A stretch of 64,000 nucleotides of DNA from Clostridia bacterium (lineage in GTDB: Bacteria > Bacillota > Thermoanaerobacteria > Thermoanaerobacterales > Thermoanaerobacteraceae): positions 54,509-118,508 of the forward strand of contig DULG01000054.1 in NCBI GenBank assembly GCA_012840485.1. Direction: 5' to 3'. The notes under the pieces are model-generated. The model did no database searches and was not told where the DNA came from. It worked only from the letters and a program-made list of their open reading frames with translations. Below, one piece after another: positions 54,607 through 62,230 of this stretch; position 1 is the stretch's first letter; the number at the start of each line of letters is the position of its first letter. The position numbers and the translations under genes were made by a program.

Positions 54607-54626
54607 TGGGGGTGTATTATTCCTCT
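54607..54626. repeat. Left copy of duplicated terminator segment
   Basis: TGGGGGTGTATTATTCCTCT matches 54890-54908 (TGGGGATGTATTATCCTCT) with one substitution and one base length difference. Confidence 0.8.
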
Positions 54627-54889
54627 CAGACTGTAGACAAACTTTCGGAAATAGGATATTTTGCATAAGGAACGACTTGTGACAAAGCGGCAACAAAACT
54701 TAGCAAGACCAAGGGTGGAGGCAGGGCCGTAGCCAAGGATGGCGGAGGCGGGCACTAAGACAAGGAATGTCGCCTGACGGGGTACCCTGCCAGAACCCGA
54801 AGGTCGAGCTTTAGTTTTGTCGCTTTGGAACATCGGAGTGACGATGCAAAATATCCTATTTAAAAATTTTTGACTTTGTCAACAAACTG
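54627..54889. mobile_element. Structured non-coding repeat element, copy 3 (263 bp)
   Basis: Same ends as copy 1 (CAGACTGTAGACAAA and TTTGTCAACAAACTG). The inner 18-bp inverted repeat is AAATAGGATATTTTGCAT (54649-54666) with its exact complement at 54844-54861. Relative to copy 1, three positions in the left arm changed and all three partners changed to match. The GGGCAC/GTGCCC stem is disturbed, so this copy may be older. Confidence 0.85.
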
Positions 54890-54919
54890 TGGGGATGTAT
54901 TATCCTCTATATTTTTTTG
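54890..54919 (+). terminator. Terminator, right copy
   Basis: GGGGAT pairs with ATCCTC (with one G-T pair) and is followed by a T-rich run ending near 54919. Presumed original glucoamylase terminator. Confidence 0.65.
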
Positions 54920-54960
54920 CTATATAAAGGTATAATAATTGTGAAGGAGGGGTTTTTGAA

Positions 54961-56316
54961 TTGCACAACATAAAGGTAGGGGAAGAATACGAGGTATATA
55001 TTGACAATATGGCCCATGAAGGCCAAGGAGTTGGAAGAATTGAAGGAGTGGCTGTCTTTGTAGAAGGAGCATTGACAGGAGAGAGGGTCGTTGCACAAAT
55101 AGATAAAATTTCCAAAAATTATGTTATAGGTCATGTAGTAGAAATATTAGAAAAGTCTCATGATAGAGTAGAGCCTTTATGTCCTTATGCAGATAAGTGC
55201 GGTGGCTGTTCACTGCAGCATTTAAGCTACGAAGGGCAGTTAAAATATAAAACACAAAAAGTCAAAGACAATTTAGAGAGAATAGGCAAAGTGTATACTA
55301 GAGTCCACGATACCATAGGGATGGAAAAGCCTCAGCGGTATAGAAATAAAGCACAATTTCCAGTTGGAATGGTTGAAAGGAAAGCTGTTACAGGTTTTTA
55401 CGCTCCTCGTTCTCATGACATTGTGCCTGTGGAAAGTTGTATGATACAGCATGAGATTAGTGATGAGATTGCTAGGATTATAAGGAATTGGATTAGAAAA
55501 TACAACATATCTGTATATGACGAAAAAACAGGAAAAGGTCTGATAAGGCATATTGTCACAAGAGTTGCTTTTAAAACTGAGGAAATTATGGCTGCTATTG
55601 TGATTAATGGAAAGGACATACCATATAGAAAACAACTGATTGATGCTTTAAAAGAAGAGATAAGGGGGCTTAAAAGTGTAGTAGTAAATATTAATACCAA
55701 AAAAACTAATGTGATTATGGGGGAGGAAAATATAACTATTTACGGAAGCGATAATATTATTGACTATATAAAAGACATAAAATTTGAAATATCCCCTTTG
55801 TCATTTTTTCAGGTAAATCCTGTTCAAACAGAAGTCTTATACGGAAAAGCCCTTGAATATGCTGATTTAAAAGGTGAGGAGACTGTAATAGATGTGTATT
55901 GTGGTATAGGGACTATATCTTTGTTTGCAGCACAAAAGGCATCCTTTGTCTATGGTATTGAGGCTGTCTACCAAGCAGTGGAAGACGCAAAGAGAAATGC
56001 TTACATAAATGGCATTAAAAACGTGGAATTTATTTCAGGGGATGCGGAAAAAGTAATGCCTGAGTTGGCTGATAAAGGAGTCAAAGCAGACGTAGTTATA
56101 ATGGATCCTCCAAGAAAGGGCTGTGATACATCTGTTTTAGAAGCAGTTATAAAAATGAATCCGAAAAAAATTGTATACGTCTCTTGCAATCCTTCCACAT
56201 TAGCACGGGATTTAAGATACCTTGAGGACAATGGATACAAAACGATGGAAGTTCAGCCTATTGACATGTTTCCTTATACGAGCCATGTTGAAGTTGTCTG
56301 TAAATTATCCAGGTAA
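54961..56316 (+). CDS. rlmD: 23S rRNA (uracil-5-)-methyltransferase, RumA/RlmD type
   Basis: 451 residues from a TTG start (GAAGGAGGG upstream). An N-terminal TRAM domain (1-60) binds RNA; the iron-sulfur cluster site is CPYADKCGGCSLQH with a further Cys upstream. The SAM domain contains DVYCGIGTISLFAA, MDPPRKGCD and the catalytic Cys in VSCNPSTLARDL. It methylates a uridine in 23S rRNA. The integrated element begins immediately after its stop, and the 3' end of this gene is a known integration site for other Firmicute elements. Confidence 0.93.
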   Translation: MHNIKVGEEYEVYIDNMAHEGQGVGRIEGVAVFVEGALTGERVVAQIDKISKNYVIGHVVEILEKSHDRVEPLCPYADKCGGCSLQHLSYEGQLKYKTQKVKDNLERIGKVYTRVHDTIGMEKPQRYRNKAQFPVGMVERKAVTGFYAPRSHDIVPVESCMIQHEISDEIARIIRNWIRKYNISVYDEKTGKGLIRHIVTRVAFKTEEIMAAIVINGKDIPYRKQLIDALKEEIRGLKSVVVNINTKKTNVIMGEENITIYGSDNIIDYIKDIKFEISPLSFFQVNPVQTEVLYGKALEYADLKGEETVIDVYCGIGTISLFAAQKASFVYGIEAVYQAVEDAKRNAYINGIKNVEFISGDAEKVMPELADKGVKADVVIMDPPRKGCDTSVLEAVIKMNPKKIVYVSCNPSTLARDLRYLEDNGYKTMEVQPIDMFPYTSHVEVVCKLSR

Positions 56317-56345
56317 ACCAAGGGTTTCAGGGTCTTAGCAAATAA
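56300..56345. other. Likely left attachment region of the integrated element
   Basis: The rlmD 3' end and the 27 bases after it adjoin the integrase gene, whose terminator lies at 56344-56367. The exact core (for example around ACCAAGGGTTTCAGGGTCTT) cannot be fixed because the other end is outside the window. Confidence 0.4.
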
Positions 56346-56367
56346 AAAAGGGTGGTTTTTTCCACCC
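56344..56367 (-). terminator. Terminator of the integrase gene
   Basis: Read on the minus strand: GGGTGG, loop of six A, CCACCC, then six T. Confidence 0.85.
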
Positions 56368-56383
56368 ATTTTCCACCCTAATT

Positions 56384-57589
56384 TTATTGTGGGTGGCAAA
56401 TCTTTTCAAATATATCAACTGTATTCTTTGACATTTTTTCTGTTGCGTGTGTATAGGTGTCCATTGTGGTTGCAAGCCTGGAATGTCCAAGCCTTTTCTG
56501 AACATCCTTCATATTTGCACCATTTTCAATTAACAGGGTGGCATGAGTATGCCTTAATGAATGGAAGTTGAATTGAATCATTAGTTCATAGTTTATTACC
56601 CTACTGCAATATCTAATGGTTTCAGGTGTTACTAAAATTCCATCTTCCTTAGTGCAAACAAAATGAATTTGTGAATCAGTGGTTTTATAATCTTTTGTAC
56701 CATCAACCGAATAAATCCTGTCATTCTTATCTTTATAGTAATAATTATAGAACTGACCATATTTCAAGCGATTTTCCATTTGCCATTTTTTATGTTGTTT
56801 CAAGATATTAACCAAAGTATCACCAATGGGAATTTTACGAACAGATGAAGTTGTTTTGGTTGTTCCAAAATACCATTGCTTCCCTTTTTTAATCAAGATT
56901 TTATTTATATCAATAACTTTATTATCCAAGTCAATATCATCCCAAGTCAAAGCACAACATTCACCAACTCTTGTTCCTGTATGATATGCAATTTGTAATG
57001 GAATATAGAAAGTACTTCCCGGGGGGAATCTTTCAATAATCCTTTTGAATTCATCCTGGGAAAGAACCTTCCTATCAGTTTCAGCCTTCATATTTTCATT
57101 CTTTGGAAGCTTTACATACTGCATTGGGTTTTCCTTGATGAATTTATAAGGGAAAACTGCTGCTTTAAATGAACCTGAAAGCACTGACATAATATTAACC
57201 AGGTAATGTCTTGTAAATCCCATATTGGACTTTTCATTCACAAATTGCTGAAGAACAGCAGGGGTAATAGACTTCAGTTTATATGAACCAAGGGCTGGCT
57301 TAATATGATTTTCAATAATTCTTTTATATCCATCAATAGTATTATACTTACAGTTCATTTCAACATAGTTTTTAAGCCAATAATCCATATAATCAGCAAC
57401 AGATATTTCACTTGGTTCAAAAAATAAACCTGCATTTTCATATTCCTGAAGTGCTTTCCTTAAAGCTGCTTCAGCTTCCTTTTTTGTTTTTCCACCTTTT
57501 CTTTCAATCTTCTTTCTTTTCCCATTAACTTTACCTAAATCAAAATAGTAATACCAGTTGTTGCCTCGTTTTCTTACTCCACCTTGCAT
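56384..57589 (-). CDS. int: Tyrosine recombinase / integrase
   Basis: 401 residues from the ATG at 57589 (GAAAGGTGG upstream; the frame also opens eleven codons earlier from TTG). N-terminal AP2-like arm-binding region (NNWYYYFDLGKVNGKRKKIE), SAM-like core-binding domain (about 70-170), and catalytic domain with Arg in HTGTRVGECCALTWDD, HSLRHTHATLLIENG (HxxR) and LGHSRLATTMDTYTH (His and nucleophile Tyr). It resembles Tn916- and phage-type integrases of Gram-positives. It inserts and excises the element and is transcribed toward rlmD. Confidence 0.93.
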   Translation of the reverse strand: MQGGVRKRGNNWYYYFDLGKVNGKRKKIERKGGKTKKEAEAALRKALQEYENAGLFFEPSEISVADYMDYWLKNYVEMNCKYNTIDGYKRIIENHIKPALGSYKLKSITPAVLQQFVNEKSNMGFTRHYLVNIMSVLSGSFKAAVFPYKFIKENPMQYVKLPKNENMKAETDRKVLSQDEFKRIIERFPPGSTFYIPLQIAYHTGTRVGECCALTWDDIDLDNKVIDINKILIKKGKQWYFGTTKTTSSVRKIPIGDTLVNILKQHKKWQMENRLKYGQFYNYYYKDKNDRIYSVDGTKDYKTTDSQIHFVCTKEDGILVTPETIRYCSRVINYELMIQFNFHSLRHTHATLLIENGANMKDVQKRLGHSRLATTMDTYTHATEKMSKNTVDIFEKICHPQ

Positions 57590-57692
57590 AAGTAAAAACC
57601 ACCTTTCTTTTAATTGTTCCAAAGGTGATTAAATGCTATAATTATATTGGGTTATTGCATTTATCCCTTTGGGTAAATGTATCCTTGAATTT

Positions 57693-57733
57693 CCCTTGGT
57701 GTTGCAACACCAGGGGTTATTTTTTTTTTTTTT
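57693..57733 (+). terminator. Strong plus-strand terminator between two minus-strand genes
   Basis: CCCTTGGTGTT (57693-57703) and AACACCAGGGG (57706-57716) form an 11-bp stem with a 2-base loop, followed by about 13 T. It faces opposite to the repressor and integrase genes on both sides, so would stop antisense transcription. Confidence 0.85.
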
Positions 57734-58136
57734 ATTTAGGGTTCTTCTGATATTTTGGTTGTTCTGCTAAATCTGAAACATATTCACATGCTTTACTTTT
57801 ACCAATTTCATTAAGGGATGAATAATCTTCAAGTAAAGATGCAGAACCTTTTCCATATTTTTCTTCAACTATTTCTATTAATTTGACTTCATCATCAAGT
57901 TTACAATTCTTATTATATTTTTCATCCCAATAAGCTGAACCCATGAGGTCAAAGGGTGAAACTTCCAATACAAGAGCAATTTGTTCTAATACATCAATAG
58001 GTATTTGTACTAAACCTTTTTCATATTTTCTGATTGAACTTTCTGTTTTTCCTATTTTATCAGCCAATTCCTTTTGCGTTAAATTTCTTTTTTTACGTGC
58101 TTTTTTTATGTTCTGTCCTATTTCAATTGAATTCAC
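57732..58136 (-). CDS. CI-like XRE-family repressor
   Basis: 134 residues. The helix-turn-helix is at 6-60 (IGQNIKKARKKRNLTQKELA, TESSIRKYEKGLVQIP), and the C-terminal part is a helical domain without a LexA-type peptidase. It is divergent from the Cro-like gene at 58300, with repeated CGACAAT operator sequences between them. It probably keeps the element silent; relief would depend on a partner or inducer, since no self-cleavage domain is visible. Confidence 0.88.
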   Translation of the reverse strand: MNSIEIGQNIKKARKKRNLTQKELADKIGKTESSIRKYEKGLVQIPIDVLEQIALVLEVSPFDLMGSAYWDEKYNKNCKLDDEVKLIEIVEEKYGKGSASLLEDYSSLNEIGKSKACEYVSDLAEQPKYQKNPK

Positions 58137-58175
58137 ATATTCACCACCTTCCTAAATGCTAATATCATAATAACA

Positions 58176-58314
58176 TTACCGACAATAAAATTCAAGGTAT
58201 TTATAATAAAAGATAAAAATTTTCTTGACAACGACAATATAATTAACTAAAATAAAATCATAACCGACAATTTAAATAACGATTTGGGGAGGTGTTAAAG
58301 TGAAAATCGACAAT
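58176..58314. promoter_or_regulatory. Divergent regulatory region with CGACAAT operators
   Basis: CGACAAT occurs at 58180-58186, 58232-58238, 58265-58271 and 58308-58314, three of them as ACGACAAT or CCGACAAT. A consensus promoter for the Cro-like gene is TTGACA (58225-58230), 17 bases, TAAAAT (58248-58253); one operator lies between its two boxes, another near the start site. This matches a CI/Cro switch. Confidence 0.7.
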
Positions 58315-58497
58315 AAAAAGCTTGATTTATTGATGGCAGAAAAATGTCTTACATCAGAAAAATTATCTAAAATCACTGGTGTTTCACAGGTAACCATTGC
58401 AAGAATGAAAAATGGTTCACAAAAACCAAGACCAATAACAATAGGAAAAATAGCAAAAGCATTAGGAATTAAGCCTGAAGAACTTATTGAAGATTAA
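58300..58497 (+). CDS. Cro-like XRE-family regulator
   Basis: 65 residues from GTG (GGGGAGGTG upstream), almost only a helix-turn-helix (LMAEKCLTSEKLSKITGVSQ, VTIARMKNGSQKPRPITIGK). It is the first gene of the rightward transcript and faces the CI-like repressor. The fourth CGACAAT lies inside its own start region, which would allow self-repression. Confidence 0.85.
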   Translation: MKIDNKKLDLLMAEKCLTSEKLSKITGVSQVTIARMKNGSQKPRPITIGKIAKALGIKPEELIED

Positions 58498-58513
58498 GGA
58501 AGGAGTGAATAAT

Positions 58514-58744
58514 GTGGAACAGGAAAGGGATGTTCTTTATACAGTATCAGAAGTTGCAAAGCTTATTAAAACTAATCCTGCTTATGTTTACAAACTAATA
58601 AAAAAGAATTTGCTACCAGCTTTGAAGCTTGGAAGTTACAAGATAAGAAGAACTGCATTGCTGGAATTCCTTGAAAAGTATGAAGGTTATGATTTGACTG
58701 ACCCTGAACAAATTAAACAGCTTGAATTGCACAAAGTCAGCTAA
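58514..58744 (+). CDS. Excisionase-family DNA-binding protein
   Basis: 76 residues from a GTG (AAGGAAGGAG upstream). A MerR-like helix-turn-helix of the excisionase family (YTVSEVAKLIKTNPAYVYKL, LPALKLGSYKIRR) fills the N-terminal 60 residues. It could be a directionality factor for the integrase or a transcription regulator; the position after the Cro-like gene fits either. Confidence 0.8.
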   Translation: MEQERDVLYTVSEVAKLIKTNPAYVYKLIKKNLLPALKLGSYKIRRTALLEFLEKYEGYDLTDPEQIKQLELHKVS

Positions 58745-58785
58745 TAAGTAAATTAAACAAACAACAGGAAAGGCGGTGAAAAGGA

Positions 58786-60693
58786 TTGATAAAAGGATAC
58801 ATTTACACCAACGGTAAAAAACCTTTAAAAGGTGAATGCCTGAATGACCCTGATTATAAACCACATTCTGAACCACCTAAACATGGAGATTATGCCGGTG
58901 TTTATGATGGTGATTATGTTAAGGTTGATTTTGATAAGATGGAACATTTTAAAAAGGCAATTCAGATGGTGAATGACTTAAATATTAAGTGCAATATTCT
59001 TGAAACAACCAGGGGTGGGCATTTATATTTCAAAAACATAGGCTTGAAATCAAATAAAATAAATTGGTATGCAGCTTGTGGCTTCTATTGTGAATGGAAG
59101 CTTGCAATTAAGAACGATACAGTACCAATAAGAAGAGATGGTATTGATTTACACTGGATAAAAGGTTCACCTTATAACAGTGATATTGATGAATTGCCAA
59201 AGTGGTTATTGCCAATAAGTAAAAGTCAAATTGAAGATTTTGAAGCATTGGGTGAAGATTCGGGAAGAAATGATGCACTTTACCGATATATTCTCAAATT
59301 GACAGGAAAGATGTCCAAGGAAGATATAAGGCAAACAATTAACTTGATTAATAAGTATATGTTAGCTTCACCACTACCACAAAGGGAAATTGACACTATT
59401 ACCAGGGACGAGGCTTTCCCTAATGGTGTTGGTGACGGTAAATTTAATCATGCTGCATTTGGTGATGAATTAATATCAGAACTGAATTTAATATCGGTAA
59501 ACGGCACTATATACAGTTATTCCAATGGCGTTTATTTACCAAAGGATAATGATGAAATGAATTCAATAATAATAAACAGGATGCCTGAACTTAAAATTAA
59601 TCAAAGAAGGGAAACAATTGAATTCATTAGGGGAAGATGTGTTAAGAAAGTGAGCAACAATAATTTAAAAAGGGTGAATGTTAAAAATGGCATTCTTGAA
59701 TTTATTCCAAACAAAGAAACTAAAAGTTTTGATGTAAGGCTGTTGGAACATTCTCCACAAATTATTGATTTTAAACAGTTCAATGCTGAATATAACCCTG
59801 CTATTGAATATCCTTTGTTAGATGAAACATTAAATAAAGTGTTTTGTGGAGATGAAGACTTAATAAAACTTTTTGATGAACTCATAGGTTATCTTATGAT
59901 GAATCATGTAAATTTCCATAAGTGTTTCTTCTTTGTTGGAAAGCCTTCAGGGGGAAAATCGAACATTTTAAGAATGATTATTAATTTTGTTGGAAAACAA
60001 AACGTGTCAACATTAAGCCTGAAGGATTTAAACGATAAGTTTAGACTTTCTAATATTGTAAATAAGACTGTAAATATTTTTGCAGATTTAGACCAGATAA
60101 CAGTAACTGAAAGCGGAAATTTTAAAAGTTTGGTTACTGGTGATGGTATTACAGTTGAAGAAAAGTATGGGAAATCATATACCTACTACAATACAGCAAA
60201 ATTAATATTTGCTTGTAACACTTTACCACATTTTGTTGATAAATCAGGTGTGTTGCGTAGACCAATTATAATTCCATTTAATCATAAATTTAGTAAAGAT
60301 GACCCTGATTATAACCCTTTCATAGATGAAGATTTATCAACTCCAGAATGTATGAGTGCTCTATTGAATAGGGGAATTGAAGGATATAAAAGGCTTTATC
60401 TGAACGGTGGTTTTACTGAACCTGCAATAGTTCAAAATGAACTTGAGAAATTTAAAATTAACAACAGTAATGTTTTGACTTGGATAAATGAATGTGAAAT
60501 TGATGAAGAACAACTTCAGAGGGAATTTATAAAAGATTTATATAAAATGTTCACTGAATGGTGTTTGAGAAATAATTGCAATCCTCCAAGTAGGAGAAGC
60601 TTTGTTGATGAAATTACTAATGAATTTGGATTCAGTGTTAAGCAAAAACGAATTCCTGGGACTGGTGAAAGGGATAGTATGTTTATTAGATGA
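58786..60693 (+). CDS. Primase-helicase (P4/D5-like replication protein)
   Basis: 635 residues from TTG. The N-terminal 220 residues have features of a primase-polymerase (YAGVYDGDYVKVDF with paired acidic residues, ETTRGGHLYFKN, LHWIKGSPYN) and a following primase-C-like helix region. The C-terminal part is an SF3 helicase with Walker A GKPSGGKSN, Walker B NIFADLD, and a sensor-type NTAKLIFACNTLPHF. Such proteins recognise and melt an origin and prime replication for satellites, plasmids and phages. A repeat-rich AT-rich origin-like region begins at its stop codon. Confidence 0.88.
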   Translation: MIKGYIYTNGKKPLKGECLNDPDYKPHSEPPKHGDYAGVYDGDYVKVDFDKMEHFKKAIQMVNDLNIKCNILETTRGGHLYFKNIGLKSNKINWYAACGFYCEWKLAIKNDTVPIRRDGIDLHWIKGSPYNSDIDELPKWLLPISKSQIEDFEALGEDSGRNDALYRYILKLTGKMSKEDIRQTINLINKYMLASPLPQREIDTITRDEAFPNGVGDGKFNHAAFGDELISELNLISVNGTIYSYSNGVYLPKDNDEMNSIIINRMPELKINQRRETIEFIRGRCVKKVSNNNLKRVNVKNGILEFIPNKETKSFDVRLLEHSPQIIDFKQFNAEYNPAIEYPLLDETLNKVFCGDEDLIKLFDELIGYLMMNHVNFHKCFFFVGKPSGGKSNILRMIINFVGKQNVSTLSLKDLNDKFRLSNIVNKTVNIFADLDQITVTESGNFKSLVTGDGITVEEKYGKSYTYYNTAKLIFACNTLPHFVDKSGVLRRPIIIPFNHKFSKDDPDYNPFIDEDLSTPECMSALLNRGIEGYKRLYLNGGFTEPAIVQNELEKFKINNSNVLTWINECEIDEEQLQREFIKDLYKMFTEWCLRNNCNPPSRRSFVDEITNEFGFSVKQKRIPGTGERDSMFIR

Positions 60694-60875
60694 CAAAATG
60701 ACAAACTGACATATTAAAACATAGATAAAACAAGGCTTGTCAGTTTGTCAGGTTGTCAATAAAAACCTTTATATATTTATATGAAATAAAAAGTTAAAAA
60801 AATAATTTTTTTTTAAAAAAAATATATAAAGATAATTACTATATAAATGACATATAACTAACTGACAATATGACA
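60691..60875. other. Likely replication origin: TGACA iterons around an AT-rich stretch
   Basis: TGACA starts at 60691, 60699 and 60707 (8-base period). The inverted form TGTCA starts at 60738, 60746 and 60754 (8-base period). Then 89 bases (60759-60847) contain only six G or C, and TGACA resumes at 60848, 60863 and 60871. The consensus is TGACAAA. Repeats flanking an AT-rich unwinding region right after the primase-helicase gene match known satellite and plasmid origins. Confidence 0.72.
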
Positions 60876-60903
60876 AATAAAAAAAAGAAAGGATGTATTT
60901 TTA

Positions 60904-61005
60904 ATGAAGAACAAAACAAAAAATGCTTACCAAAGATTGATAGAAGAACTTGATAAAATCAATGCTTCAATAGAAGAAATAAAGAAAATATTAAAGAAAG
61001 GATGA
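60904..61005 (+). CDS. Small coiled-coil peptide (33 aa)
   Basis: MKNKTKNAYQRLIEELDKIN, then ASIEEIKKILKKG. AAAGAAAGGATG precedes the ATG at a somewhat long distance, and its last codons carry the ribosome site of the next gene. The heptad pattern of Leu and Ile suggests a short coiled coil. It could be a real small protein or a coupling leader. Confidence 0.45.
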   Translation: MKNKTKNAYQRLIEELDKINASIEEIKKILKKG

Positions 61006-61012
61006 TTTAGAG

Positions 61013-61360
61013 ATGAAAAGAGATTTGAAAGACTTGGTGAGAAGAGCAAAAGAATATGGAAAAATTATGTTTAATGACGGTGATGTTTTAATAACTGAAA
61101 CTGGATACATTGATGAAAGAACAATTGTTGATAAATCAACAGGACTTCATATAGTTAAACCGATAACCTTTGAAGATGGTTATTATAATTACATTTGTCC
61201 TGAATGTGGTGAAATTCATAGCATACACAAATCAAGAGTTTCAAGAAACAAGCCAATAAAAAAAGGCTGCTGCAAAGCAAGAAGCCATTCAAATAGAAGT
61301 TGCTGGATAAATGGAAAGCATTTAAAGATTAAAACATCAAAGATTATTTTAGATTATTAA
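61013..61360 (+). CDS. Hypothetical protein with a zinc-ribbon-like motif (115 aa)
   Basis: Starts MKRDLKDLVRRAKEYGKIMF and contains CPECGEIHSIHKSRVSRN followed by GCC and further basic residues, so the centre looks like a zinc ribbon. The C-terminus is basic (GKHLKIKTSKIILDY). Its ribosome site is GAAAGGATG inside the preceding peptide. No family is recognised; DNA or RNA binding is an inference from charge and the Cys pattern. Confidence 0.65.
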   Translation: MKRDLKDLVRRAKEYGKIMFNDGDVLITETGYIDERTIVDKSTGLHIVKPITFEDGYYNYICPECGEIHSIHKSRVSRNKPIKKGCCKARSHSNRSCWINGKHLKIKTSKIILDY

Positions 61361-61383
61361 AATAGAGGAAAGGGTGTGATTTT

Positions 61384-61593
61384 GTGGACCATGTACTTGA
61401 TGCAATCAAACCACATTATGAAGCATTGTTGGATTGTTTCCTGGAAGAACATAGGACAGGGAAATATAAGAAGTTTTCCGAAAACCCTTATTATGATGAA
61501 GTCAAAGCCTTAATTGATGCAATGAACATTTTAAGAAAATACCTGGGTTGGGAAACCATCAAGCTGAAGGATGAAGTTGAATTTTACTTGTAA
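61384..61593 (+). CDS. Hypothetical phage-type protein (69 aa)
   Basis: GTG start with AGGAAAGGGTG upstream. The protein begins MDHVLDAIKPHYEALLDCFL and is acidic and helical. I recognise no family. It is in the same rightward transcript as its neighbours in the integrated element. Confidence 0.6.
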   Translation: MDHVLDAIKPHYEALLDCFLEEHRTGKYKKFSENPYYDEVKALIDAMNILRKYLGWETIKLKDEVEFYL

Positions 61594-61612
61594 GATGAAT
61601 GGGGGAATAAAA

Positions 61613-61843
61613 ATGTTTGTTATTTTCAATCATGAGAAGTTGGAACAAAGAATCAATGCCATGTATGGCAACATAGAAGCCTTTGGAAAGCTTATGGGCA
61701 TGACCAAGCAAAGAATCAATTCCAAGTTGAAAAGTGCAACAGACTTCACACAGTCGGAAATTGAAAAGGCTGCTGAACTGTTGGATATTAAGCCTGAAGA
61801 AATTCCTGAATACTTCTTTGATGTTGAAGTATGCAGACCATGA
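61613..61843 (+). CDS. DUF739-like phage helix-turn-helix protein (76 aa)
   Basis: The ATG at 61613 follows TGGGGG. The sequence FNHEKLEQRINAMYGNIEAF, then GMTKQRINSKLKSATDFTQS and EIEKAAELLDIKPEEIPEYF, matches the phage Cro-like DUF739 family, including the conserved EIEKAAELLDI-E-Y-F tail. It is a probable regulator of the element's late or replication genes. Confidence 0.75.
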   Translation: MFVIFNHEKLEQRINAMYGNIEAFGKLMGMTKQRINSKLKSATDFTQSEIEKAAELLDIKPEEIPEYFFDVEVCRP

Positions 61844-61846
61844 GGA

Positions 61847-61944
61847 AAGCCATTGCATAATACCTGGACAAGCATTACACAATGGCTTCACATGGTAAAT
61901 ATTAAATCCCTAAATTAATATTATCGTGTGAAGCCAACTTTTTC
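61847..61944 (+). promoter_or_regulatory. Three-arm alternative hairpin, possibly a regulatory leader or terminator
   Basis: AAGCCATTG (61847-61855) pairs with CAATGGCTT (61880-61888). TGGCTTCACA (61883-61892), which overlaps the latter, pairs with TGTGAAGCCA (61927-61936), followed by ACTTTTTC. The two stems exclude each other. Positions 61945-62158 show no gene. Confidence 0.5.
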
Positions 61945-62158
61945 AAGATAATTGATAGAAATAGATATGCAATGAATGTTATTATTAAAATGTCACAAAC
62001 CATGTCACATTGATACTCTTGAGATGCATTATTATTAGTGATATGCTTGTATCATGGTTAGTTTGGCAAATTAAAAACAGTGCAAATTTCATGCAAAATT
62101 AATGCTATGGTAATAATTATTTATAGATGTTAAAATTTATATAACTTAAAATATGGTT

Positions 62159-62209
62159 AAAAGAGAACTTTCAAGCTTATTTCTGGCGTGGATGTTCTCT
62201 TTTATTTTT
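62159..62209 (+). terminator. Rho-independent terminator
   Basis: AAAAGAGAAC (62159-62168) pairs with GTTCTCTTTT (62194-62203), 25-base loop, then a T-rich run. It lies just before the next gene group. Confidence 0.75.
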
Positions 62210-62230
62210 CCCTAAAAGGCAGGTGGTGAA

